Origin: Kuafuiihalomonas sp964473255 | GTDB taxonomy: Bacteria; Myxococcota; Kuafuiibacteriia; Kuafuiibacteriales; Kuafuiibacteriaceae | Assembly: GCA_964473255.1 (NCBI GenBank) | Contig: CAYYOT010000011.1 | Location: 36,335 to 100,334 of the forward strand | DNA: 64,000 nt | Direction: 5' to 3' | Shown: in pieces, positions 53,582-63,879 of the stretch | How positions within the stretch are numbered: the stretch's first letter is position 1 | How the letters are laid out: the number at the start of each line of letters is the position of its first letter | Notes under the pieces: generated by a model | What the model saw: only the letters and a program-made list of their open reading frames with translations | Told to the model about the DNA's origin: nothing | The model's database searches: none | Program-made: the position numbers and the translations under genes

Positions 53582-56551
53582 CTAGCGCGCGCTCAATCGC
53601 AGGGTCGTGGCCGGAGCCTCGCTCGCCGACGAACTCCGAAGAAAGACGCGGTCCTCCTCTACGCGACCGCGCGTCAGAAGCACCCGCTGGACCACGGCCG
53701 CTCGAGCCGAGCCCAGCTGGCGCAAGTCATCCTCCGAAATGGGAATGCTGGCCTGCAGTCGCGCCACCAGCTCGGCGACCGGGACAGTAAGCCATACCGG
53801 CGGGGTCTCCGTCGACGGACGGGGACCGGACCACGGACGCAGCACCCTCGGGCCGAGAGGAGCAGAACGGGTCGAAGTCTCGACCTCGGTGGGCGGAGCT
53901 TGCGCGAAAGCGCGACGGTATGCGTCGCGGAGCAGCCGCTCCCGTCGGTCGGCGTTGGGCGTCGCCGCCTCGAGATCGGAGCCCGGCGCATCACTGCGCT
54001 CGGCGAGGTCTGCGAGCACGGCGTCCAGCTCGGCCGCGGCGAGGGCGGCTCGATCGACGTCCGGCGCCCAACGCCCCTCCAGTTCGATCGTCAACGCGGG
54101 TCTCTCGAAGAGCGACTGCTCCAGTCGGAGTATGTCGCGGTGGACCGCGGGACTGGTCGTCGACGTACCCGCAATGAAGGGGACCGTCGCGCTGTCGTCT
54201 TTCGCGGAAAAGATCCCGCCGAGCGCGCGGAAGGGCGCGGTCGCCGTCTTCTCCAGGACGTTCACGATCGCCTGACCGACGAGGGCCCCGATCCGGAGCT
54301 TGGGATCGGTCAGCGAACCGCTCAGGGGAACCTCGACGTCGATGTTGCCGTCCTTGTCTCGAAGCAACGCGACGCCCAAGCGCACGGGCACCTTCATCTC
54401 AGCCTCTCCGTCGACCTTGTCGCCGAGGACGAACCTCTCCACGAAGACCTGGTTTTCGCCGTCGAATTCCGCTCCCGTGATGTCGTAATCGGCGGTCACG
54501 TCGAGTTTGCCGGCATCGATGCCGAAGCCGACGAAGTGCGCGGCGTACGGCGACAGCTTCGGCATCGACAGGCTGGAAAGCTCGAACGAAATCGATGTCG
54601 GGCGGCCGCGAGTGAAGGGCTGAATGCGCGCATTCATGGCGACTTTCGCGGTGCGTTCGATGATGGCCCTGGCCTGTACGCGTCCCTTGCTCCCCGGAGC
54701 GGTGGAGAGATCGCGCCCGGTTACCGCTGCGCGCCGGACACGGGCCGAGAACTCCGGAGCCACCGACCGGTCGGTGTAGTCCACCGCGCCGTCTTCGACC
54801 CTCAGTCGACGAACGGTGATGTCGGGCGGGCTCTCCAGCCAGTCGACGACGCCCTCCAGGAGCCCCTGGAGGTCGGTTCGAAAGACGCCGGCGACGTTCA
54901 CGGATTCGTCGGAGGCACGTCGGACGCTCAAGAATGGCTTTCGGGCGACGACCTCGTCCACCGTCGCCGAAAAGTCGGGCACCGCTACCTGCACGCCCGA
55001 GGCCTCGATCTGCATGGCGCGTACGAGCGTCGCGCCCGTCGTCTCGCGGGCTTCGAGATCCACGAGGCCGGCTCGTCCCTCGAATCGCGCGGCCAGCTTC
55101 GGCGTCGTCTCGGCCACGAGCGTCCCGCGGGCCGACGCGAGACCGGAAACCAGGTCGACGTCGACCCACGGTTCGGCCAACGCTTGGAAGGGCCGCAGCG
55201 CGAGACGCTCGACATTCGTCGAGGCGGTGAGGTGCGGCGGGTCGAGGCCGACGGTCGCTCGGAAATCGACCGAGCCTTCTTCGTTCACCGTCGCTCGTCC
55301 GCTCGCCGCCACCGTGGAGGACGGGGTGATCGGCAGACCGAGGCCGGTGAGCCGAAGCTCGGCGAGAGCCACCTCGGCCTCTACGGTGCCGGCGGCCTGC
55401 GCGAGGCTTCCTTCGATGCGGACGTCCGTCAGGTCGACCGGTCCCACCCGGGCCCGCAGTGGCCCGCGGGTCCAGGTCGGCCACTCGACGGTTCCTTCGT
55501 CGGAAACGACGAGGCGAAGGAGAGGGTCGAGGTTCGTCTTGAGGTCCTCGTCGACCCGTACCTTCAGGCGCCCGCCTCGCACCCCGACGGCTTCGACCTC
55601 CGCTCTCAGGGCGGGGTAGACGGCGGTCAGTCCGGCGGCCTGCACGGAGGCCAACTCGACGAAGTCCGATTCCTCTCCCTGAAAACGGATGGCGACGTCT
55701 TCCGCGAGCGCCTCGCCGTCGTGAAGCTGGATCGATAGGCCACGGTCCTCGAGCGCAACCCGATATTCGATCGCAGCGCTCAGACTTCCGCGGGTGATGG
55801 CGAGGGGAATGAGATCGTCGGTGTAGGGCTCATACTTTTGCAGCCGGAATCGCTCGGTAGCCATGCGTCCGGTCGCCGTCGGAGGTTGAAGAGACACGTT
55901 GCCCGACCACATGAACCGCTCTCCAGCCTCGCTGTTCGACACGAAGGCATGGCCCCCCGATTCGCCGAGCAGAGTGCTCAGGTTCTGCAGTTGAAACGTC
56001 AGCGGCGCCAGTCGAGTGGCGAAAGGGGGCTCGAGAGCGTCGTCGCGAACGCTGAGCGAACCTCCGGTGATGGCAAGTCGGGTGACGATCAGGCGGATGG
56101 GGTCTTCGAGGAGTTCGGCGAGATCATCTTCGATCTCGAGCGACTCCCAGAGCCGCTCCAGGGTCACGAGGAGATCGATCGACCCGTCTTCGTGGCGCCG
56201 GACCTGGATGCTCGGGTCCGTCAGGCTCACTTCGCGAAAGAGGAAGGCCCAGCGAAAGAGCGACGAGAGCTCGAAGTCGACGTGGATGCGCTCGATGTCG
56301 AGCAGCCGGTCGCCGTCGTTCACGTCGAGACTGAACTCCTCGACCGATACCGTGAAGAGGAAGGGATTGACACGGAGCCGCTCGATCGCTGCCGTTCCGC
56401 CCGAGCGTCGAGAGAGCTCCTCCTCGACTCGGGCCTTGGCCAACCACGGAAGTACGATGAAACCGAGAAGCGCGTAGAGCAGCAGCGCGGCGGCGAGCCC
56501 ACCGAGCGTCCAAGTGAGGCGCCGTCGCGCCTTGACCGACAGCCCCGCCAC
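53582..56551 (-). CDS. Giant DUF748/AsmA-like envelope protein
   Basis: A 989-residue protein with one N-terminal membrane helix (LGGLAAALLLYALLGFIVLPWL) and a long beta-rich periplasmic region. Repeated strands (VDLDVEVPLSGSLTDPKLRIG-type) and a C-terminal LGGIFS segment are typical of DUF748, a relative of AsmA/YhdP/TamB proteins that are thought to move phospholipid between membranes. The start MAGLSVKARRRL puts a positively charged segment before the helix. The last 120 residues are helical. It is 20 bp after the lipoprotein gene. Confidence 0.85.
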   Translation of the reverse strand: MAGLSVKARRRLTWTLGGLAAALLLYALLGFIVLPWLAKARVEEELSRRSGGTAAIERLRVNPFLFTVSVEEFSLDVNDGDRLLDIERIHVDFELSSLFRWAFLFREVSLTDPSIQVRRHEDGSIDLLVTLERLWESLEIEDDLAELLEDPIRLIVTRLAITGGSLSVRDDALEPPFATRLAPLTFQLQNLSTLLGESGGHAFVSNSEAGERFMWSGNVSLQPPTATGRMATERFRLQKYEPYTDDLIPLAITRGSLSAAIEYRVALEDRGLSIQLHDGEALAEDVAIRFQGEESDFVELASVQAAGLTAVYPALRAEVEAVGVRGGRLKVRVDEDLKTNLDPLLRLVVSDEGTVEWPTWTRGPLRARVGPVDLTDVRIEGSLAQAAGTVEAEVALAELRLTGLGLPITPSSTVAASGRATVNEEGSVDFRATVGLDPPHLTASTNVERLALRPFQALAEPWVDVDLVSGLASARGTLVAETTPKLAARFEGRAGLVDLEARETTGATLVRAMQIEASGVQVAVPDFSATVDEVVARKPFLSVRRASDESVNVAGVFRTDLQGLLEGVVDWLESPPDITVRRLRVEDGAVDYTDRSVAPEFSARVRRAAVTGRDLSTAPGSKGRVQARAIIERTAKVAMNARIQPFTRGRPTSISFELSSLSMPKLSPYAAHFVGFGIDAGKLDVTADYDITGAEFDGENQVFVERFVLGDKVDGEAEMKVPVRLGVALLRDKDGNIDVEVPLSGSLTDPKLRIGALVGQAIVNVLEKTATAPFRALGGIFSAKDDSATVPFIAGTSTTSPAVHRDILRLEQSLFERPALTIELEGRWAPDVDRAALAAAELDAVLADLAERSDAPGSDLEAATPNADRRERLLRDAYRRAFAQAPPTEVETSTRSAPLGPRVLRPWSGPRPSTETPPVWLTVPVAELVARLQASIPISEDDLRQLGSARAAVVQRVLLTRGRVEEDRVFLRSSSASEAPATTLRLSAR

Positions 56552-56571
56552 GACCGCGCGTTAGCACAGGT

Positions 56572-59247
56572 TCACTCGAGGCGCGTCTCCAAGACGAACG
56601 ATCCGCCAGATCCGTTCTCGGTATCGACGATGATGAAATACCGTCCCGCCTCCGGGTCTTCCACGATCACCTGGGGCCGCGCGTCGCGGCCGGGGGCCAC
56701 GTCGGCGTTGCAGGCGTCGGAGATGCTCGCGCCACACTGCTCGAACTGCACGAGCAGCGCCGCGTCGAAGTCGGCTTCCAAGACCCGCGCGACCAGGCGG
56801 GGGGTCCCCGCCGGAACGTCGACGCGATACACGACGTCCGGTCCGAACCCCTTGGCGCAGGGCACGTCGAATGCGTCGGTCGCGGCCCGAGTGAAGCCGG
56901 CGGTGCTCGTCGGAGCGAGAAGAGGAAGGGCTCCTCCGCATCCGTCGTTGTCAGGCGGAGTTCGACACCGATTTTCGAGCCCGCAACGGCAGGCCTCGCT
57001 CCCGCTCCCACAGCGGTCCGGGTCCGATTCGGCCACCGCGTCGCAGTCCGCTTGCTGTGTATCGGCCGTGCATTCGGGGCTCTTCACGACGGTCAGCTCA
57101 TAGCTTCCGCGGTCCTCGGCTGCGATCCCATCGATCGCGATGAAGTAGCTGGCCGCTGGCTCGAAGGAGCCGCCGATGACCGCCGAAACCCGAGGCTCCT
57201 CGATGGTCAAAACGGGAGCCTGCACGCACGTCGACTCCATCCGGGTGCAGTCGCGGGCGACCCACAAGAGGCCCCCAGGGGGGCCGGTCAGCGAGATTTC
57301 GGCGCGTTGCCCTGCGACCAGGTCGACCCGGCGGAAGACCTCGGGGGCTTCGCCCGTGCCGGCCGGGCGGCAGCTCGTGCCTGAAACGAAGCGGACGGTA
57401 TCGGTCGCTCGCCAAGTCTCGGCGCGGGCCGACTCCGGCAAACCGGGGGGCGGTTCGAGTGACACCGCGGAGCGGCATTCGTCCCCGGCGGGCAGTCCGG
57501 CCGGTTCGATGGACAGGTCGACGGAGACCGCCGTCGGCTCCTCGGCGCTGATCCAGAGGATCGGCTGTCCGTCTTCGAGCAGGGTCTCCAGCCGAGCCCG
57601 CCGGCCGGCCGCGCGGCTCCGAGCGCAGGTCTGGGAGTCGAGGTCGGTACAATCGTCGATGAGAGCGATCAAGACCTCAGCCGTCGTCGGACCTTCCTGC
57701 TGGACCTCGATTGTCACCACCGACGGTTCCGTTATCGGAGGCAGTTCGGCGACGATGTCAGGATTGTCGTCGGGCCACGACTCCCCGCACACGATCGTTC
57801 CCAGGTCGACGTCCGAGATTTCGAAGGTCTGTCGACCGAGCGACAGCGACTGGATCGCATCACACGCCGGCGGCCGAGTCTGCGGCAGGGTTCCGAATGT
57901 GAGCAGCTGGTCGACGCCGGAGCTCACCGTCGTCCCCGCCCAGGTCAGCGTCGAACTCCCGGCCGTCAAGCGTCGCACCTCCAGGAGGCCGGGCTCGATC
58001 TCGGGGACGCTGGCGTCGTCGAGAGTCCAGAATACCTGGTTCGAGGGCATACCGTCGTCCAGGATCTCGCCTTGATCGTAACGGCCGGTCAGGATCGTCT
58101 CGGCCCCTTCCTCCGACGAAAAGCTCAGGCCGACGGGAGCGTCGCCGTCGCAAACGCGGAGGTTCAAGCTGCCGTTGTCCGTCAGCAGCGCCAGCACTTC
58201 CCCCACCATGGTCAGCGCGTCGCGGCCACAGGGGACCTCGGGGATCTCGAACTGAAGCGAGTAGCGTACGGGGGCGTGGATGGAGCTGACCGCAACCTCG
58301 ATGGTGCGGTTGCCGTCGAAAGGCTCGGCGGGAATGTCGAAGGCGACGACCCCAGGAAGCTTCATGATCGAGGGCGCGAAGGGAACGCCGCTGATGGTCA
58401 CGGCGACCGACAAGTCGACATCGAACGTTGCGGTCAGAACGAAGCGGGCCACTTCGTCCCGCGGGCGGGTCACTTGCCAAACGTCGGTTTCCCCCGGGCA
58501 GATCGAGACCCCGCGATAGACGCCTTCTTCGAGCTGAAGAACCGCGCTCTCGAGCGTACAGTTGAAGTCGGGCTCGCACACACGGGTGGCGACGTTGCAG
58601 ACCTCCTGCGGATTGCAGGCGCCATCCTCTTCGCAGGTGGTGTTGCCGACACAGATTCCCGTATCCACGTCACAGAGGCGGGGGGAACAATCCGCGTCGG
58701 CCGAGCACGGTCGACAGGATCCGTCCTCGGCCGGGACGAGACCCGAGCAGCCGGTCGTTCCGGTCGTTGTTCGCGGAATGAAGTGGGGATTCGAAGCCTC
58801 GTCGGTTTCGAAGCTCCGCGTCGGGCCAGCGCAGCGGCCCAGCGCCGTACACACGCCGTCGAAGTCGATGCAGTCCTCGTCGCTCTCGCAGTACAAAGAC
58901 GGCAGGCGGCAGCTGCCCTCCTGGCCGCTCGATACCGTCCCCGTGTCGACCCTCGTGCGCGAGCAGACCTCCGGCGGAAAGCACGGCTCGGTCGCCGAGC
59001 AGTCCACGCGACTGACGCACTCGCCGTCTTCGCAGATCTGGCCGACGAGACAGAGCTCCGGCTGCTCGTTGCAGGTCACCGGAGGCTCGGCGTCGGGCGG
59101 GGACGCATCGCGCATCCCGGCGTCCGGCACCCCGACATCCGGGAACTCGGAGTCTGCGAGCTCGCAGCCGCACAGAGCGGCAAAGCTCAGTAGTCCCAAC
59201 CAGTTGCGCACATCGTGGCCATAGGGGAACGCGGCCAGCCTGTCCAT
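56572..59247 (-). CDS. Large Cys-rich secreted lipoprotein with PPC-type beta domains
   Basis: An 891-residue protein. The signal ends at a lipobox (ALCGC); a GTG at 59211 would give a tidier signal than the ATG at 59247. Residues 40-235 contain many Cys pairs in repeated EGF-like turns (CNEQPELCLVGQICEDGECVS; CEEDGACNPQEVCNVATRVC). From about residue 240 several pre-peptidase C-terminal-like beta domains follow (VSICPGETDVWQVTRP; RYFIIVDTENGSGGSFVLETRL). This architecture is common in Myxococcota surface proteins. Cargo for the secretion system is possible. It may bind polysaccharide or act in predation; both are guesses. Confidence 0.72.
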   Translation of the reverse strand: MDRLAAFPYGHDVRNWLGLLSFAALCGCELADSEFPDVGVPDAGMRDASPPDAEPPVTCNEQPELCLVGQICEDGECVSRVDCSATEPCFPPEVCSRTRVDTGTVSSGQEGSCRLPSLYCESDEDCIDFDGVCTALGRCAGPTRSFETDEASNPHFIPRTTTGTTGCSGLVPAEDGSCRPCSADADCSPRLCDVDTGICVGNTTCEEDGACNPQEVCNVATRVCEPDFNCTLESAVLQLEEGVYRGVSICPGETDVWQVTRPRDEVARFVLTATFDVDLSVAVTISGVPFAPSIMKLPGVVAFDIPAEPFDGNRTIEVAVSSIHAPVRYSLQFEIPEVPCGRDALTMVGEVLALLTDNGSLNLRVCDGDAPVGLSFSSEEGAETILTGRYDQGEILDDGMPSNQVFWTLDDASVPEIEPGLLEVRRLTAGSSTLTWAGTTVSSGVDQLLTFGTLPQTRPPACDAIQSLSLGRQTFEISDVDLGTIVCGESWPDDNPDIVAELPPITEPSVVTIEVQQEGPTTAEVLIALIDDCTDLDSQTCARSRAAGRRARLETLLEDGQPILWISAEEPTAVSVDLSIEPAGLPAGDECRSAVSLEPPPGLPESARAETWRATDTVRFVSGTSCRPAGTGEAPEVFRRVDLVAGQRAEISLTGPPGGLLWVARDCTRMESTCVQAPVLTIEEPRVSAVIGGSFEPAASYFIAIDGIAAEDRGSYELTVVKSPECTADTQQADCDAVAESDPDRCGSGSEACRCGLENRCRTPPDNDGCGGALPLLAPTSTAGFTRAATDAFDVPCAKGFGPDVVYRVDVPAGTPRLVARVLEADFDAALLVQFEQCGASISDACNADVAPGRDARPQVIVEDPEAGRYFIIVDTENGSGGSFVLETRLE

Positions 59248-59326
59248 ACGCTTGCGTCGTCAGGGAGAACGTCGGGCCAACTTCAAACCGTTTGTGATCC
59301 CCCCGCGGGCTCGCCGGCGTAGGACA

Positions 59327-60262
59327 TCACCCGTTACGACGCGACGCCGACCCGAGAACCCGTCGAGCGTTTCGGGTCAGCGCCTCCGGTCCGGTCCGCT
59401 TCAAAGCGGTCCCCTCCACGACGTGCGCGACCCCCTCGGGGTCGGAAACGAAGGTCGTCGGGTCGGGGTGAGCCAGTTCGGGGATCGGGGCGAAGTGAGG
59501 CTCGGTGCTCGGTTTCGCGAACTTGTTCCACGGGCACACCTCCTGGCAGCCGTCACAGCCGGCGAGCCACCCGTGGAGATCAGGCAGCTCCACCAGCTAC
59601 GCCAGGCGCTCCTCGACCGACCAGTAGGTGATGCAGCGTCGGGCGTCGAGCTCGAAGGGGCCCACGAAGGCGTCCGTGGGACAGGCCTCCAGACACCGGG
59701 TGCACGAGCCGCAGCGATCGGGGTGCGGGGTGTCGTATTCGAACTCCAGATCGGTGATCAGGGTTCCGAGGAACGTATAGGTCCCGAGGCGTGGCGAGAT
59801 CGACATCGTCGACTTGCCGATCCAGCCGATGCCGGCTCGTCGAGCCCACTCCCTTTCGAGTACCGGCGAGGTGTCGACCGTGGGCTTGATGGCCGCCTCG
59901 GGAAAGACATCGAGAAGTCGGGTTCGAAGTCGTCGCAGCCGTCGTCGCATCAGATTGTGATAGTCGCGCCCGACCGCATAGCGAGAAACCTTCAGAGGAG
60001 GCGACGGTCGATACTCCGGGCGAAAGTAGCTCATACTCACGGCCACGATCGAGACCGCGTCCGGAACGATGCGTCGCACGTCGGCCCGCTCCGACGCCGT
60101 TCGAACCATGTAGTCCATGCTCCCGTGGTACCCTCGGTCCAACCAGGTCTGCAGTCGGTCTTCAGGGTCGGCGGGGCCGCCGACGGGGGCCACGCCGACG
60201 GCATCGAAGCCCAGTGCGCTGGCGTTGTCCCGCAGGTAGGCGGTCAGCTCCCGTCCATCCAT
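59327..60262 (-). pseudogene. queG: Epoxyqueuosine reductase interrupted by an in-frame TAG
   Basis: One frame encodes a cobalamin/4Fe-4S reductase that performs the last step of queuosine synthesis in tRNA. Part one (60262-59597) has GIGWIGKSTMSIS, and the first cluster CGSCTRCLEACPT, and ends at EERLA then TAG. Part two continues in the same frame through GCDGCQEVCPWNKFA to 59327. The stop at 59597-59599 sits where a Glu or Gln codon is expected. The total of about 311 codons is close to the short form of the family. Recent mutation, an assembly error, or readthrough would explain it. Confidence 0.85.
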
Positions 60263-60346
60263 CGCCGTCCCTACGATACCCGAATCGCGGCTCGACTGCG
60301 TCCGCTGTCCGTTTGACTCCGACGGGGGTGTTTTCTAGGCCAAGGC

Positions 60347-61183
60347 GTGGGCGATCAGGAGACAGCGGCGGTCAAGACGGGGGATGGCGTGACCCTCACC
60401 CGGTATCGATGGGAGGCCGATTCACCCCGGCTCGAGCTGATCCTCGTGCACGGGTACGGCGAACATGCAGGGCGCTATGAGTGGACCGCCCGACACTGGG
60501 CGGGACGGGGCATCACGACGACGGCCGTCGACCTTCGCGGGCATGGCCGGTCGCCCGGAGCGCGAGGATACGTCCGTGTCTTCGAAGACTATCACCTCGA
60601 CCTGAAAGCCCTGATGGATTCGGTGCCTTCCGACCGGCCACGCGCGATCTTTGGGCACTCTTTGGGGGGGCTGATCGTCGTCCACTGGCTGATGAAGAAT
60701 CGATCGCACTCGTTCCGGTCGGCCGTCGTCTCCTCGCCGCTCTTCGAGGTGGCGGTCCCGCTTTCGCCGCTCAAGATCACTTTGGGGCGCGCCGTCGCGC
60801 GAGTTTGGCCGAAGTTCTCGATGGCGACAGGGATCGCGGGCCGCGACGTGTGCCGAGATCCGAATCTTTCACGGTCCTACGACAGCGACCCCCTCAACAA
60901 TCGCGTGGGCACCGTCGGTTGGTTCGTCGAGGCGGAGCGCGCGATGGGAGAGGCCCGTTCCGCCGGACCCGACCTCCGGCTGCCGCTGCTCCTCATGTAC
61001 GCGGGAGATGACCGGGTCGCTTCGCCCGAGGCCAACCAGCGATTCGGGGCTACGCTCCGGCCACCGTCGCGGTCCGAGCGAGTCGATGGCGCCTATCACG
61101 AGCTTCTCAACGAACCGGAGCCCGAGCGGACTCGGTACGCCGACCGGATGGCCGACTGGCTCATTCAGCACGTCGATGGCTGA
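60347..61183 (+). CDS. Alpha/beta hydrolase, monoacylglycerol lipase-like
   Basis: A 278-residue hydrolase starting with GTG. The catalytic triad is Ser in GHSLGG, Asp in YAGDDRVASP and His in GAYHELLNE. The oxyanion segment LVHGYGEHAGRYEW and DLRGHGRSPGARG match the monoacylglycerol lipase group. It is cytoplasmic by sequence. It overlaps the mutS start by 8 bp, so the two share a message, although no functional link is obvious. Confidence 0.87.
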   Translation: MGDQETAAVKTGDGVTLTRYRWEADSPRLELILVHGYGEHAGRYEWTARHWAGRGITTTAVDLRGHGRSPGARGYVRVFEDYHLDLKALMDSVPSDRPRAIFGHSLGGLIVVHWLMKNRSHSFRSAVVSSPLFEVAVPLSPLKITLGRAVARVWPKFSMATGIAGRDVCRDPNLSRSYDSDPLNNRVGTVGWFVEAERAMGEARSAGPDLRLPLLLMYAGDDRVASPEANQRFGATLRPPSRSERVDGAYHELLNEPEPERTRYADRMADWLIQHVDG

Positions 61184-63842
61184 CGACCGGTCCGTCGCCG
61201 AACTCGTACAGGCGCGGCTTGCCTCGGACAAGCTCACGCCGATGATGCGCCAGTACCTGAGCGCCAAAGCCGGTCACCCAGAAGCCATCATTCTTTTTCG
61301 GATGGGCGACTTTTTCGAAACCTTCTACGAGGATGCCGAAGATTGCGCCCGCATCTTGGGGATCACGCTGACCGCACGCACCAAAGAACGCGACGTCCCC
61401 ATGGCCGGCGTGCCGCATCACGCCATCGACGGCTACCTCGCCCGACTGATGGCCCAGGGCCGGTCGGTCGTGCTCGTCGACCAGGTCGAAGATCCAAAGA
61501 CGGCAAAGGGTCTCGTCAAGCGAGAGATTACGAGGATTCTCACGCCGGGAACCTATGTCGATCCGCAGGCCCCGGCTCGACGCGAGACCCATCTCGTCGG
61601 TGTCGTGTCCGGCGGCACTCGGCGCGCGCCTCGATGGGGCATCTGCGATCTCGAGCTCTCGACGGGATCCTTTCGCGCAACCGCCGTGACGAACACCGAG
61701 TCGTTGGCAGAAGAGCTCGATAGGATAGCTCCGGCCGAGATTCTCGTCGTCGAAGGTCGACCGTTACCCGTCACGCCGTCTGCCGCCGTCAACGAACGTT
61801 CGCTCGCCGAGGCTGTCGAAGCCCGGCCGATGCTGGTTCGTCACTTCGGCTCCGACGAAACCCGCGGGCTGGAGACGTTATTGGGCGCGGAGGTGCTCGA
61901 GGCGGCGGGACTCGTGATGGGCTTCGTCGCCCAGACCCAGCTCTTGCCCGATGCTCGCGACGTCCAGGGGCGCGCAACGCTCGGCCACATTACCGAGCTG
62001 ACCCCGTACGAACCCGGAGCCGGACTGATCCTCGATGCGCAGGCTCGGACGCATCTCGAGCTCTTCCGTGCGCAAGGTGATGGGGTCGCCTTCTTCGACT
62101 GCGTCGATCGCACGGTCACGCCTCCCGGAGGTCGACTCTTGGCGGAGTGGATAGCTCTTCCGCTGTCCGACCTCGACGCGATCCGGGATCGTTCGGAAGC
62201 CGTGGCGCACCTGTGCGCGACGACTTCGGTACTCGATGCAGTGCGGCTTCAGCTCGAGGATGTGGGGGACCTTCATCGTCTGGTCGGTCGGCTGGCGCTC
62301 GGGCGGGCGAGCCCGCGGGATCTGGTCGCGATGGCGGCTGCGGTGGAAGCAGCGACCCCTCTGTTCGAGCGCATCGCGACGAGCGAGACCGCGCTGTCCG
62401 GAGTGGAGGCCAGCGATCTCGGGCGACTGACTGCGTTGATCGGAGTGGATCCATGCCCGGACACGGCATCCATCGTTCGTGGGGCGCTCCAAGACAGTCC
62501 CCCCGTGGACGTGACGCAGCCCGGCGTCTTCACCGCAGACCATGACGACGAACTGGCGCGTCTCGCTCGGTTGTCCCGAGACGGCAAGCAGTTGATCGCC
62601 GACCTCGAAGCAAAAGAACGAGCTTCCACCGGCATCGCGTCGCTCAAAGTCCGGTACAACAAAGTCTTCGGCTACTTCATCGAGGTGACCAAGGCCAACC
62701 TCGCACTCGTCCCCGACCGGTATGTACGCAAGCAGACCATGGTCAACGCCGAGCGGTTCTTCACGCCGGAGCTCAAGGAACTGGAAGAGCAGGTCCTGAC
62801 CGCAGACGAACGGCGGCAAGCTCGGGCCCAGGTGCTCTACGCCCAGCTCGTCGAGGAGCTGCAGAGCCGGGTTGCGCGGCTTCGCCGGCTCGCGTCGGCG
62901 CTCGCCGAGATCGATGTGCTCGCTGCCTTGGCTGCGCTGGCTCTCGACCGCGACTGGGTACGCCCGGTCGTGCATGCCGGCACTGACATCGTGGTCGAAG
63001 AGGGCCGACATCCGGTGCTCGAGGCACTGGAAGACAGGCTCGGTGAGCGGTTCATACCCAATGACGTCGAGCTCAATGACGAGGAGCGCCTGGTCGTGAT
63101 CACGGGGCCCAACATGGCGGGCAAGAGCACGATCATGCGTCAGGTCGCCTTGATCGTGATCCTCGCCCACATCGGGGCCTTCGTTCCGGCGCGAGCGGCG
63201 CGGATCGGCCGGGTGGATCGCGTCTTCACTCGCGTCGGAGCGGGCGACGAGCTTTCCCGCGGGCGCTCGACCTTCATGGTCGAAATGACGGAGACCGCCC
63301 GGATTCTTCGGTCGGCCACGGCCCGTTCGCTCGTCCTGCTCGACGAGATCGGACGTGGCACGAGTACGTTCGACGGGCTTTCGATCGCCTGGGCCGTGGC
63401 CGAGTATCTTCACGACGTCGTCGAGGCGAAGACTCTTTTTGCTACGCACTATCATGAGCTCGTAGAGCTCACGAAGACACGAGCCCGGGCCACGAACCGA
63501 CACGTCGCGGTGAAGGAGCTCGGAGACCGGATCGTCTTCTTGCGCAAGCTCGAGACCGGCGGATCGAATCGTTCGTATGGCGTCCAGGTCGCGAAGCTTG
63601 CCGGCCTGCCGGAACCCGTCGTGAATCGCGCCCGGGAAGTCTTGGCCGGACTCGAAGCGCAGCGATCGAGTCTGGGGGACGCCGACCAGCTGGAACTGTT
63701 CATTGCCTCGCGCTCGACCTCGGGGCCCCCCGGCCCCCGCCCGGTCCAGGGGCGCCAGGGCCCGATAGACGGAGATGGAATAACCCCCCGGCAAGCCATG
63801 GGGGATTTTGAAGGCCAGCAGGCGATATTGCGCAGCCGCTGA
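61176..63842 (+). CDS. mutS: DNA mismatch repair protein MutS
   Basis: An 888-residue mismatch-recognition ATPase. The mismatch-binding segment is FRMGDFFETFYEDA (Phe and Glu of FxE conserved), then connector, core and clamp domains. The ATPase has GPNMAGKST (Walker A), FTRVGAGDELSRGRSTFMVEM, LLDEIGRGTSTFDG (Walker B and signature), and ATHYHELVEL. The ATG at 61176 lies inside the hydrolase gene's end. The C-terminus carries a Pro/Gly/Arg-rich stretch before the final residues, with a GC-only run at 63722-63745. Confidence 0.97.
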   Translation: MADDRSVAELVQARLASDKLTPMMRQYLSAKAGHPEAIILFRMGDFFETFYEDAEDCARILGITLTARTKERDVPMAGVPHHAIDGYLARLMAQGRSVVLVDQVEDPKTAKGLVKREITRILTPGTYVDPQAPARRETHLVGVVSGGTRRAPRWGICDLELSTGSFRATAVTNTESLAEELDRIAPAEILVVEGRPLPVTPSAAVNERSLAEAVEARPMLVRHFGSDETRGLETLLGAEVLEAAGLVMGFVAQTQLLPDARDVQGRATLGHITELTPYEPGAGLILDAQARTHLELFRAQGDGVAFFDCVDRTVTPPGGRLLAEWIALPLSDLDAIRDRSEAVAHLCATTSVLDAVRLQLEDVGDLHRLVGRLALGRASPRDLVAMAAAVEAATPLFERIATSETALSGVEASDLGRLTALIGVDPCPDTASIVRGALQDSPPVDVTQPGVFTADHDDELARLARLSRDGKQLIADLEAKERASTGIASLKVRYNKVFGYFIEVTKANLALVPDRYVRKQTMVNAERFFTPELKELEEQVLTADERRQARAQVLYAQLVEELQSRVARLRRLASALAEIDVLAALAALALDRDWVRPVVHAGTDIVVEEGRHPVLEALEDRLGERFIPNDVELNDEERLVVITGPNMAGKSTIMRQVALIVILAHIGAFVPARAARIGRVDRVFTRVGAGDELSRGRSTFMVEMTETARILRSATARSLVLLDEIGRGTSTFDGLSIAWAVAEYLHDVVEAKTLFATHYHELVELTKTRARATNRHVAVKELGDRIVFLRKLETGGSNRSYGVQVAKLAGLPEPVVNRAREVLAGLEAQRSSLGDADQLELFIASRSTSGPPGPRPVQGRQGPIDGDGITPRQAMGDFEGQQAILRSR

Positions 63843-63879
63843 GCTTCATTTGCGGAAACCGCTCTGCTAAGACTCGTGC

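Noticed and set aside
63722..63745. A GC-only run near the end of mutS, considered as a slipped repeat or recombination site
   Set aside because: It codes for a Pro/Gly-rich linker in frame with the rest of MutS and shows no repeat unit.
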